A DNA stretch of 64,000 nucleotides, taken from NCBI RefSeq assembly GCF_051622035.1, contig NC_135360.1:26925206-26989205 (forward strand), written 5' to 3'. Both the position numbers and the translations under genes were made by a program. A model generated the notes under the pieces. It was not told the DNA's origin. It saw nothing but the letters and a program-made list of their open reading frames with translations, and did not search any database. Below, piece by piece: positions 50,784-62,383 of this stretch; within the stretch, counting starts at the first letter, position 1; each line of letters opens with the position of its first letter. The DNA is from Arctopsyche grandis (taxonomy: Eukaryota; Arthropoda; Insecta; Trichoptera; Hydropsychidae).

Positions 50784-51060
50784 CTTCCCGCGGGATCACG
50801 AGGCAACCGCGGGTCCGGGCATGTCGAGAGCCCTAGCTCCTAGCGCAGGTCCTAGCGCAGCGGCCACAGCGGCTCTGGCGCAGCGCCCAGCGGCCCTCGC
50901 ATGGCGTCGGGGCGGGCGGCTCTAGGCCCTACCGCCTACGCCGCAACCCGCCCTCAACAACCACCATCGCTACAACCGCTACGGCTACAGACACCTATCA
51001 CTGTTATATGCACTGTCGGCCGGCCGCGCTTCTCGCACTTGTTCACTTCTCTTAAACCAG
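50784..51060 (-). other. pan: pangolin 5' UTR part of exon A (inferred)
   Basis: GC-rich DNA immediately upstream of the ATG, with an in-frame TGA at 50798-50796. On the minus strand a good acceptor, TGTTTTGATTTGCAG, ends at 51061, preceded by a branch-point-like TCTAATC about 25 nt before it. The exon carrying the start codon therefore probably begins at 51060 and receives a non-coding upstream exon. Alternatively, transcription could begin inside this GC-rich block. Transcript evidence is lacking, so the left boundary is an inference. Confidence 0.45.
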
Positions 51061-51249
51061 CTGCAAATCAAAACACTTCGATTAGATGCGGGATACTCTA
51101 GCAAACATCTGAGCGAAAGCGGTAGGAGAGGGTGGATACGCGGAGGACACGACCCTGGACGCCGTAAATTCACATCTATGTTTTCACTTACGACAAAATT
51201 CTTCGCGCATACCTTAACCACTTGTAGAAACCGATTCGATTATGTTATT

Positions 51250-51560
51250 ATACACTAGCTGTATTACCCGGCTTCATTCGGTATTTGTAATATAAAACGC
51301 TTAAACATGACTAATCTAATAGATAACAATTTATTAAATTTATTTGAATACTCGTTTGGTTTTTTTTATTAAATTGACTGTCACGAACAAACAAACATAT
51401 ATAATAAGTCTCTTATAAAAAAATATATATATACACCCCCGGCGTCTGCGCCCCTAGAGGGGGGATCCCTAGGGTTTCGCCCTCGGCGCCTACGCCCCCG
51501 GGAACTTCGAATCGTTTGAATCGGATTATTTGTTCCAAGACGAATAATTCACGAATTTCT
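51250..51560. mobile_element. Repeat with CTAGCTGTATTACCCGGC start
   Basis: The start CTAGCTGTATTACCCGGCTT is widespread at the edges of insect non-LTR retroelements. It continues through GTCACGAACAAACAAACATA (tail-like) and a short GC-rich part with CGCCCCTAGAGGGG and CGCCCTCGGCGCC. No open frame. Assignment rests on remembered repeat edges, so the class is not settled. Confidence 0.4.
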
Positions 51561-54500
51561 ACAAACGAAGGATACATACATACATATATACAAAGTCTCT
51601 TTCCAAATTATATATTAGATATGTGTTTAGTGCCAACCTTCGACACTAGATCTTGAATACATATATCACAAACTAACGGAAAATATTAACTAATATAATT
51701 ATTTTAAGTATGTTGTATTTCAAGTCCTTAAATTTTATACATATAGAACATATGGAATTTTAAGTGTAAGCCATAAATGTATGCACTAGCTATAAATCCA
51801 ACCATTAAACTGACCACAATAAACACAGAAAGAGCATATATGTACATAGTTCGAAAAACCATGACCTTTGACGACCGCAATAAACTTCAGAGAATTTTAA
51901 CTTTCTTTATTTTAAACCCTGCTGTAATATTTTCTTATCGAAAGAGCATGACACTACATATTTAAAAACAATCCCATTGATGCATCGATTTCCCGATTTA
52001 ATTTTAGACCAACTGCACGCCACGTCTCGAAATCCTAGCTTCGCAAAAACACAAACGAAATGATTACTTTCTACATAATAACGGGAAAGATTTTATCACG
52101 TTCAACTAAATAATTAGAAATTTGTTGAAAAGTGAATCAATTTAATCAATTTAGGGAAGGACCGGTCATACATTATGTATCTATTAAAGAAACTAATCAA
52201 CTAGTTCGCAGCTAAACGCTATGTAATAGGCGAGAGCGGGATCTGTCGATATCGCGCGCCAAACTAAAATGTAAAATACATAATAAACCACTCGCCAATT
52301 ATGGACAGATTTAAACTTGTTTCATGAGAGACTGTGTATACACACTGAAGCAGAATCGATCATAACCTGTCAAACGGCCCAACGAATCGTTCTTTTTTTT
52401 CCACGGATTTTTTTTTAATTTTATTTTATTACTGGGGTCATTCTTACTCGAGTGTGACTACCAGGTTAACTAAACGCAATTCGCAAGTCAGATTGTTGAA
52501 TGCGTGTCAACGACCGCCTTATAACGATTTTCTCAAGCACGGTGTACCCGCCGACGGAGGGTTAAGGGAAAACCACATCAATCAATAGCAATTTTGATAA
52601 TTATCACGGTGACTTGGCGCGTCAACAGCTCCCGCAAAATGTTGTTATCAATTTGGTTTTTTTCTCTTTTTTTTGGTCTTTACGCAGGACATCCGTCGAA
52701 ACTAATGGGTCGGGCGAATTACACGCACGCGACAATTTTTTAGTTTTGTATTAAAACACTTATCATTCGAAAATATTGCGACGTCACAATACTTATCAGC
52801 TACTCAATGACATCAGTGCAACGAGATGACGTCATCAGTTCCATTACATTAGCGTAAAATGAGCGTGTGATGGATCAATTTTTGAAGTTTACGTTCGCAT
52901 GGAAGTGGACGAGTAATTCAAATTGGAGTCAATTAGCCAAGTAGGCGAAACTGACACAACGATAAAACAGTGTGTTTCAGACATGACAAACGGAATCCGG
53001 GAAGTGTGTATACGCACTTACCCTTCACAATGAAGTTCGAAAAAGGGGATAGTATGTGGCTAGCACTGAAAGTTTATTCCCTTCATAGTCTATTGAACCA
53101 ACATAAAACTGATTGGTAGACAGGGCTTTCGAAGATATCAAATGTGACATCAGATTGAATATGACAACACCAAAAATAAAAATCAAATACAAAAGGAACA
53201 GTTCGTGACGGACATACGGTCAAACGGCGTGACATCTCGAATTCTACAATGAGGCGAGAAGTTAGTAGTCAGCTAGCTGCGAGCTATACGTACTTGTATA
53301 CATGTGACAAGTGTCGAGTTTAGACGAAATCTGATCTGCAACGAATCGGGTAAATCATTTTGTATTATCATCAGAGGCAGTTGACCACCGGTGTAACGTT
53401 ACCTGCCAACCGAACAGAATGAATCGAAAAAGACTAAATCTAATTTGGAGGGCATTACAAAATCTCAGATGCACGACTATTTGAATCGAAACGAAAAAAA
53501 TCCACAGTAAGCATTGAAATAATTTACACCCGAGAAACATGTCCTCATATAAAATATAACATACATATCTGAAAAGCACATCTCAACACGTGGTCCATCC
53601 ATTTCACGTGTAAGCTATTAAAACTTCCGTCCAAACGCTAAAACGAGACATCCGAAACTGAAAGCGTGTTCATAATTGAAACCAAATATACATTTAGCGG
53701 TTAATTAAGACCGACGTGGTTTTGATAGCTTCAATGAATATTTCGTATAATTAGACGATCCCTACCGACCCAGCCGTCCATGTACGCGTGTATGTATATT
53801 GCACTTACTTATTAACTAGCTTACATAAACACACGTGTCATTTGCACGTGAAATGAGCTCGCACACAAACCCAAAGTTGCGCGAATATAGTGAGGAGTCA
53901 CGAAGTTGGAACACTCGCTAAACTTCGCGAACTTCTCTCGACGCTTTCAAAACAAACTTTGGGAACAAAAGGAGAGCAAATTGCATAGAACTAGTTCATG
54001 CGCAAACCTCCACGCGTGTGCAATAGAATACACATAATACCGAAGTGAAACGATACACCTTGCCGAATGCAATTTTTTTGCGGCTGGGTTTTTTGGACAT
54101 GTAACTAGAGCTTAGTCCCGTCAAAACATTACTGCATATATTAGATTTCTATCTTTGAATTTTTAGTACGAAACACGATGCAGGTAGGCATTGAAAGTGC
54201 ATCGTTACGAAATCTAAAAAGGGATACCACACAACTACGGCAATTACTGCCGTAGGTAAAAAAAAAAAACAATAAAAGGTCCGATTTGTAATCCTGCAAC
54301 CGTTTTTTTTTAGGTAAAACCACAGTTATTTAAATAAACATTGTAAATCATGTTGAAAAATGACAAGCGTTGAGTGATTCCGAGAAATGGTAATTACCCG
54401 TGCGCATTTACTATTGCAAAACGTTCGATCCGACTAGTTGATTGGTTATTTTTATGCGAATTTAAGAGCGCTTTCGACCAAACTGGATTTTTTAACGGAA

Positions 54501-54884
54501 TATTTTCAAATTGACAATATTTTAGTAGTCTATCTGCGTTTTTGTCCTTGTGGCAGTGTGTGTGTGAAGGATATACATAAACGCGTCTGTTTCTGGTGGT
54601 GTGTGCTCGCTTGCTAGCATCCGTTGTCTGGACGGGCAAGGAATGCGCGGCCATGCCTGCTTGCTTTTTTTCCATCCCAAACGAAAAAAAATGTTTCTTT
54701 CATTGCCTTTGTGTCAGGGCAGTGGTCCTTAAGCGCGGGGCCGTATCGTCACGATAAAATAAAATTAAAAACATCAGAGAATAAAAAAAAGCACACGGAT
54801 ACTCCTTTTGACGCGTTCACGTAATTTGGGTACTCGAGCGAGAAATACGCCTAATTTCTATGGAGAATGATTATAATGACCGGA

Positions 54885-54950
54885 GGCTTGCTGGGGAAGG
54901 AATCGAACTCGGATCGTGATCGAAATTAGTTGCCAAACGAGCTATGTTTA
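54885..54950 (-). repeat. tRNA-like SINE head or tRNA pseudogene
   Basis: On the minus strand TAGCTCGTTTGG (54944-54933) resembles the A box, and GAGTTCGATTCC (54910-54899) is a B box, with 22 bases between them. The arms do not pair into a proper cloverleaf (T-stem mismatches), so a working tRNA is not supported. A tRNA-derived SINE head is the simplest reading; no second copy was seen in the window. Confidence 0.5.
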
Positions 54951-57411
54951 CCCAATTTGCACGATATACACATATTGAACTGATAAGATACGCCTGACTG
55001 TTACGTTCGTTATTAAAATTTTCCTCCCCCCTCCCCACTACTGCTTAGAAGCATTAGAAAAAAAAATCAAAATAAAATCGGTTTTTCCGTTGTGAAATAG
55101 AAAATGAGTGATTTTAAAGAGGTTCACGATTTCGAAATGAAATGAAACGAAACGAAGTGTAGTGTCGTGCCCTTCCGAGAAGGACCCGAGCACGGGTCCG
55201 TTTTCTAAAAGAATTATGGTGGTTTCGTGGTTCGCTTTCGAATAACAATAATCCCTGCGGCTTTACGAGATTTTTGTCATACGAAAATGCGTTTTTGGCA
55301 TTTCGAAAATATTTTACCGATTACTGTGACGCTCCGTTATCTTGCCATGTGAGGGCCACAGAAAAAATATTACACTCAAGCGATCGTCAATTTTTAAACA
55401 ATAACATGATAAAAAAACCCCAATTTCTACATCTGACTTAATAATTGAAACCGAAAATATATAATATAATACAAATATAAAAAGATTTAAGAAATCAATA
55501 GTTTAAAATTTCATACCCATGGGCCATGAGCAAACATTCATATGACACCAACAAAGGTCAACTGTTTGTTTTTGATAAAGATTACATTCTACTCACGACT
55601 GTAAACTAAAAGGCTACATACTTTGGATACTATTATTTGATACAATCCCTGCCTCCTTTCTGAATGTAACTGTTGTTAATGGATGTAAACACACATCTGT
55701 AATCTCAGCGGTCGAATTAGATGCGGTCACAGTCCTATCTAAGCACACCACATCCAAGATAAGCCCTTCGTTTTTTTCCCACACTAAAGTGGTGTTCGAT
55801 TTTACCTGAATCGGTTGGCGATAGTGTCCCGACGACCTTCCTAGAATGCGTAAAGTACAGTTTTAATTTTGATATGATTTTCGATGAAAATCCCAGCGTC
55901 AGCGATTCTTATCATGAGTTTCGATGCGAACTGAAGGTCTCGTCCATCGATATGTTGGTGGAAAATCGCGTGAGCGAAATTTGGGAAGAGTTTTGAAGGT
56001 CGCCACCACAGAACAGATTGTCACCACCGGTCAGACGGGTCGCAGATAAAACAATGCGACGACTGGACCTGCAGATAAAAGCGGAGGCTGCTGCGTCCGT
56101 CGGTCGAAAAACAGATCCGCAGACCGCCGATTGATTCCACTGACGAAGAGCAACATCGTTTCGCTGCAATCGTCGACTTATTGTGATCGCTCGTAATGGC
56201 AGTCGTTGTCGCCATTCGCACACCCGGCCGCTGTCACATTAGCGGCCGGATGACGTCATACTTCACAAATAGTCTTCGGCAAAGGCGAATCATCATAATT
56301 TTTAGTCGCGCGCTCCTCAGCGCCTATCTATCAACGAACAAAACGATTTGATTACATTACAACCCGGCTACGTTACACTCCCAATAAAATTACAAACCGG
56401 TTCGTCAAAAACACTTTTCGGGCACGTAGGAACAATCCGAGCCACTAGTTACCATTCTCATACAAAACTTGAATACATATTTACATTAGACGCACTGCTA
56501 ATCTGCAAGCGGAACAAAAAGAGATAAATCCATTCGCCCATAGATACAATGATTTGATTTTTTATTTAGATTATACACATAGTACGACAATTCGATTGTT
56601 TTCATTTTACAATTGTTGACATATATGTAATTAGTTGAGAATTTTGAATACTTCAAATGTGTTATTGAGATTGTTTATCGTAACTTTTCAGTGTGGCATC
56701 CCTGATTCAGAATGGCGTCAAACGATACTAAATATATTTATGTTGATTATTCTTCCAATACAAAAACACATTCGATTTATTTCAAATTTGAATCAACCGG
56801 TTCTTTAGAAAATATCAAATGTACATATTTTACGTGCCGGAGGAGTTCGCCATTTTAGAAGCGGCGAAACAAACGAATGCAAGTTAATAAATAATAACAA
56901 ATACAAATTTGAATCTATTAAATAATACGCTCGACCAATCGGAAGCTAGCTCGCCATGAATGGCGCGAAATTCCGCCAATGGAAAAATACTACTAATAGT
57001 GGTTTAAAATTTGACAGCTGTTCTTTTGTTTCGGCCGCTGCGAAAAACGGATGCACTTGTTCGTTCGAAATTTGAATATTCGAAAACGTCACGATTTGAC
57101 AATTAAAATTTGTGGCGCGGTCGAGCTCGCACACATGCACACACACGCACACCCACACACACTGGTTTGAAAACAGTTTGTAAGATTGTGATTGACGGCT
57201 GGTCTACCGGCGAAACTTTGTCGCAGGATCTGACGGTCGGCGGGGAAAGCAGTCGTCCTCGAAGGTGATCGCGGAATGGGAGCGATGGGTTGTTGTGGTT
57301 CGGTTTGGTGGGATGGTATGGAATGGTTGGCGTCGAACGCACCTGACGATCCGAAATAAACAAAAGCCGGGTGACGGCGAGTTAGCGCGCGGTCGACGGG
57401 ACGACACTCAC

Positions 57412-57650
57412 GCCGCGGAGGAGCCACGGCAACTGCGGCCGACACTCCCTGCGTCTCGACACTCCGCGCTCCGCACTCCGCACTCCACACTCCGACACGC
57501 GCTCAACACTCTTCACTCCACTCCACTTTACCCCGCTCCGCGCTCAACTCGACGATCGAGGGATACCACACCACAACAGCGGACCCGAACGCGGCGCACA
57601 CACGGCCATGACCGCGCCTCGACCACCGAACACTTTTTCAATTTCCCTCA
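57412..57650 (-). other. pan: Candidate non-coding first exon and promoter of pangolin
   Basis: A GC-rich block in AT-rich DNA. On the minus strand it ends with CCGCGGC followed by GTGAGTGTC, a good donor (intron from 57411), and lies about 6.4 kb upstream of the inferred acceptor at 51061. The exon body has a degenerate GGAGTGCGGAGTG-type repeat. There is no convincing protein: overlapping open frames on both strands have no recognisable motif. The upper limit is arbitrary because the transcription start cannot be read. It could also be the 5' end of another, divergent gene. Confidence 0.35.
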
Positions 57651-58085
57651 TTTCCGACTACTACTACCTCTCCTTTGCCTTTTCACATGTCCCAATATGC
57701 AATTTTCAATATTTACTACTGAGTAATTACGAATTACAACGAAAAACTACAATATGTCGGACCAAATCCACGACAAAAACTATTAGAACAAAAAATAATT
57801 TGTGATGGACCCTCCAGACCTCTCTTTGGCCTAACAAAACAGTAGTGTCACCCTAATGGTTTCCATAGGTTTCCAGAAACCCATTATTTAATCTAAAAAT
57901 TCATATAACTTTTGTTAAAAATCATACAAATGTTGAAAATTTAATGAACTTTCATGTAATAGTGCTTTGGACGAAAAAATGTATATATATGTATGTATGT
58001 AAATAATAGCGGTGACCGTCACCCCATCGAAAGGTCGAAAAATCGAAAATGTTCGTTTACCATGAATACATATGAAAAGCGGGTA

Positions 58086-58087
<2 letters not shown>

Positions 58088-58153
<66 letters not shown>
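58088..58153. repeat. (AT)n microsatellite, about 33 units
   Basis: An alternating AT tract that runs directly into the palindromic MITE at 58154. Confidence 0.95.
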
Positions 58154-58157
<4 letters not shown>

Positions 58158-58314
58158 GGCGTGCGATAAAACTCTCTCTACCCCCTTCGTACAGCCTCAC
58201 TTAATTTACGCGAGCAGGATACAAGAGGAACAGGCTTTTCCTTCAGTATCCTGCCTGCGCACATTAAGCTAGGCTGTACAACAAAAAGATAAATAATTTC
58301 ACCGCTTGCCACTG
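58154..58314. mobile_element. Palindromic MITE, GTGGCGTGCGG family, copy 5
   Basis: Follows a long (AT)n directly: GTGGCGTGCGATAAAACTC, CGCGAGCAGGATACAAGAGG, and the mirrored CCTGCCTGCGCACATTAAGC to CCGCTTGCCACTG, then ATATAT. As at 50 kb it sits in the middle of a larger inverted-repeat element. Confidence 0.8.
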
Positions 58315-59759
58315 ATATATATTATATACCGTTTACCATGCATACATTCTTTTTGCTCTTTCGACTTAAGATCTTTCGATTTTTGATCTTTGTTTTCCGA
58401 TATTTGCTTTTTCGATCTTTCGACCTTTCGATGCTGTGATGTAAACCCGTATGTAGGTATATACTTTTTCAAAAAAAATTTGGAAAACCGTTGTTCCAAA
58501 ATTGGGGTGACACAACTGGACAAAACATAATAAGAATTCCACTCCAGCGCCACAACTAACAGTTTTGTGCTTGTCAATGAGCAATGATATTTTCTTTACA
58601 AACTTTTTTTTTGTATGTAATTTTTAAACTAGATAATAGGCTGTAAATAAAGAAAGAAATCAAATGGAGGATCCACGGTGGTGTCACAAGGTCAATGGCC
58701 ACCACACTAGAGGACTACATAATATTATTACATATACATAATAATTAAAATTCGCATTTGGCGTTTAAAAACACAATTCAAACTCATAAGCTTATGTGAC
58801 AATAAATTAACAATATAACTGAATATACGTCTTAGTTTTGAAAAAAAAATGTGTGTATTAAAAATTAGTAATGGCCCCCACCCTGCAAATTTCCTGGATC
58901 CGCCACTGTGTCTACATATAAGTATTTTTATTACATATTTAATTTATTTTAAAATGATATAATGTTATAATTTAATGTACATATATTATGAATATTTTTT
59001 TTATGGTGACTGCCTGACTCACTGATTTTATTGATCAACTGATGGTGATTGACAATGGTAAAAGGAGGCAAAAAAATATATATTTGTTGAATTTATTAAA
59101 AAGTTATTAATTTAAAGATACTTCTACACAATTTCACATAATTTCTAATATAGGAAACCAATTGAACTAAATTTGTATCAATTTCCATCTGAAATTATGA
59201 TTTTTTTATACTTTTTTTTTTTAATAAAACAAAAATGAAAGTAGCTTTAAAAGATGAATAAAAATCAAAATTGTTTATTTTCATATTTATTGTACTCTTT
59301 TTTGATAAATATTTGATTTTATGTGCAGTTACTTGTTTTATATACATCTATACAAATTCAAATTAGCGTGTTTTTTTTATTATAATATTATTCTTTATGT
59401 AGAACAGTGAAAATAATAAATCGGGGTAACGTTAGAGTTAAAAATTCGAACTTTAAGATTACCGTCAACCTTTTGAACGTTCTAAAGTGATTCTGTTTGC
59501 TACTACATATTTATTATCGAACAACTATATTGTTTAAAACGCATGGAAATGTGTTTTTAATATCACATTTAAATTTAAAAAAAATGCATCAGTATTCGTG
59601 CTAATAAAAAAATTGGTGGTGTCCGTGTGTAAAAATGTAAATTTTTATCAATATCGCTTTATTTGAATGAAATGTATTTTTTTCATTCGAAAAAGTCGAC
59701 TTGAAAAAAATCCCAACTCGCGAGGAAAATTCATAAGACGGCAACACTGTTAACAAAAG

Positions 59760-60500
59760 ATCGCCAGTCAGCGAACCTTGAGTGGGCAGGGCCGCACTGG
59801 ACCTGCGCCGTGCGTCGCCAGACAGAGACCGACGACCCGGCCGCGTGTGCCGAAACGAGACAGAGCTATACGCCACCGCATGCGCCAGACAGAGACGACA
59901 ACACGACCATAGCGTACGCCTGGCGTCGAACGTCCGTACACTTGTTAAGGCGCATTTCCATACACAATCAACAAAAATATACGAGCGGGGAGAGGAGAGA
60001 AAAAAAAACGACATTACACACGTTTGCGCGTGATAAATGGGAGCTTTTAAATCGAAATTAAAAAGGTTTCGTGGTCGCATCCGCGGACCGGCCCGCCTGA
60101 CCGACCTTCACCTTGATAAGGAAACGGTCGCGCGGACTTGTTGATTGTTGACGGTTCGGTGTGTAAAAATGTCGGTTTGAGCCCTAGTGTTGCCGTCCCG
60201 TTTGCGCGCTCGTTAGCGCAACTGGCTGCCGGCCGATACCTAACTAGCCCGCTAAATAAGTTTCTGCCGCGGGGGCGAACCACCCGCATCCGCCGAGCAG
60301 ACCGCAACTTGTGTCGAGGACCGGGCGTGATGCTGCGCGCGAGGACTGCCGTGTTTATCTCGCCGACCATCCGAGGGCATCCTCCAAATTTATAAACGCA
60401 GTGCTTTCTCCGAGGATTCGAAAAGCATGGAGCTTCCGCGGGACCCCGGTTGGGAAGACGCCACGCCACCGGTTCCACTCTGACTTCCCAAATGTGGTCC
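59760..60500. promoter_or_regulatory. GC-rich block upstream of pangolin, unassigned
   Basis: About 740 bp of higher GC and CG-rich sequence between the pangolin 5' region and the BEL/Pao element. Overlapping open frames occur on both strands (minus 60535-60047, 162 codons; minus 60080-59601), as expected when GC rises, but none shows a recognisable domain. No clear pair of splice sites was seen. It may be the promoter or 5' exon of a divergent gene, or another pangolin promoter. Confidence 0.25.
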
Positions 60501-61439
60501 GTCGTCTTTGTATGCAACAGGTCTCTATAATTCATTCAAAATAAGTTGAGCAAGCAAGGTCAAAGTCTGACGCCAGATTGTTCGGTTGCCGGTCTTTGAT
60601 TGGCCCAAGTCAAAACTGAACTCATGTAATTTGAAAGCTCCGATGGAATGATTTTTAATTGACAGCTTCAAATTTGACATCCGAAATTTAGTCCCAAAAT
60701 ATATTCGACAGTTGTTGGCGGTTGGATATGGGTCGTCAATTAGAATCAAAAGTGTTTCAGTTCGCTTCCATGAATGGGAAGCCAATTGGAGCTATACACT
60801 AACATACATACATACAGGGCCATCTCCAGAGTATGTGTAGTCCTTATGTAGTTTTTTACTAATTACTAACCATTTCTTACCTTCACTTACGATCATTATT
60901 AAGGAAAAAAATTGGATCTTATCCAATCGTTTTCATACTTTGCCATTTTGGTCATCAATATAACTGCCATTACGATGGTGAAAAAATATCGTATTAGACA
61001 CGTTTGAAAATACTTACTCGTATTTCTCCCTGACGTTTATTTGTTTTTAAGCGTCCCATAAGACAAACATGCATATCTATTTTTAAACTTTTGATTGCCC
61101 TTTTTATTTTTTTCATTACTGGAAAAGACTTCGATAATGGTTTGATGTAGTTTATTGAAATGTAAAATTTGCACGTGGTGGTTCAGCGGAGCGTACGGAA
61201 CACAAGTTGTCCGTACGCCGTCTGCTCGAACTCTGTCGACCGTCGCGTATTTCCGCTTGGGCCGACACTAATGCCAACTCGTCAATAATGCCAATCGACA
61301 ATCAGTTAATAAGACTGTTTGCCACACGTCATTACAAAAGTCGGAACATAGTCCCACATAGGAAAACTGTTGAACAATACAGTTATTCTACAGAGTTACA
61401 GCATTACTGACGAGTCGTTTACAATAAATCATAGCTCTT

Positions 61440-62383
61440 AAAATAATTAAATAGAGGGTGAATAATGAAACCTTTGCCTCATCCAGTGTGAGGATAAAAT
61501 CAATTTATTGGTTCAGTAATATTTCAACTTATAGGTATACCTCTGGTGAATGTTGTTTCTCTTTACATTAAAATTTTTGAAATCTCCTTTGAAGCTGTGA
61601 ATAAGCATTACAAGATAAGTTTACTTTAAAGAAGAGAGAGTGGACTGTATATGGTTTAAAACTTAAGCATTCCTCATCTTGATGTTAACTTAGACAATAC
61701 AATGTTGACACTGTTACAGTTGTCAAGACAGATCAGCTATTACCGATCAACTAAACTTGATTAGTGAGTGTAATGCTCCTAAGTTAACTTGATTTCATCA
61801 ACAAGTAGCACAAACATTGCTAAATTAAAAGTAAATTGGAAAGTCATTCATTCATTCCTACAAGCAGGAAATGAAGGCGAACTATGATTATAGATGTCTC
61901 TACGTTACATCGAAATGTTCAGTATTATAATATTTACTTATTCTATGATTCACATAAATACTATAAACAGTAAGAGTTAACTTATGTTTTCATAACAAGA
62001 AACATAAGACCTGCGGATGACTCCCGGCAGGTTATAATTAAGTAGACATGAAATAATTTAAGATGCTCCATTAAGTGTGGCTTGGAGACTAACATTAACA
62101 AATCATGAATCTAATTTTAACTGTCAAATTTGAACAGTTTATTTTAAACTCGGATATAATCCTTCCGAGTGATGACATGAGACAAGTCTTATATTATAAA
62201 GACAAAATGATTAGATTAAATTCGGAGATATATACTGCCGAATGTTAAAATGAAAATAGCTTAAATTATACACACAACACAATTAAAGTGAATTACGGAG
62301 TACTACTATTAACATTGACTGATTTAAACTCATGATTACATCTAATAAGTAATATGAGTTGGGGGTAGTGTCTTCGGGTTAAA
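61440..62383 (-). mobile_element. Probable 3' untranslated region and 3' LTR of the BEL/Pao element
   Basis: This AT-rich stretch follows the pol stop codon in the element's orientation, where the polypurine tract and 3' LTR should be. An AATAAA is present on the minus strand at 61509-61504. A segment with CGGCAGTATATATCTCCG and repeated CTCGGA/TCCGA motifs near 62165-62245 looks LTR-like. I could not fix TG...CA ends, and the 5' LTR is outside the window, so both limits are approximate. Confidence 0.45.

Larger units (their letters stand above)
57998..58449. mobile_element. Second copy of the GATCTTTCGA inverted-repeat element
   Basis: Left arm about 58010-58075 (CATCGAAAGGTCGAAAAATC, GTTTACCATGAATACAT), then (AT)n, the palindromic MITE, and the right arm 58325-58449 (CCGTTTACCATGCATACATT, CTTTCGACTTAAGATCTTTC, CCGATATTTGCTTTTTCGAT). 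The left arm is shorter than the right. Same layout as at 50 kb. Confidence 0.7.
51061..62383. other. Upstream region of the pangolin start exon
   Basis: Mostly AT-rich DNA between the start-codon exon and the BEL/Pao pol gene. If the exon at 57.4 kb is real, 51061-57411 is a 5' UTR intron. It contains a repeat at 51.25-51.56 kb, a tRNA-like SINE head at 54.9 kb, the GC-rich blocks at 57.4 and 60 kb, and a composite inverted-repeat element at 58.0-58.45 kb. No protein-coding gene was recognised. Confidence 0.6.

Noticed and set aside
54885..54950. Functional tRNA gene
   Set aside because: A and B boxes are present, but the stems do not pair into a cloverleaf; treated as a SINE head or pseudogene.
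57265..57726. 153-codon plus-strand frame, and opposing minus frames
   Set aside because: Low-complexity Thr/Arg/His translation of a GC-rich simple-repeat block; no domain.
60047..60535. 162-codon minus-strand frame
   Set aside because: No recognisable motif; overlapping frames on both strands are expected in this GC-rich block.
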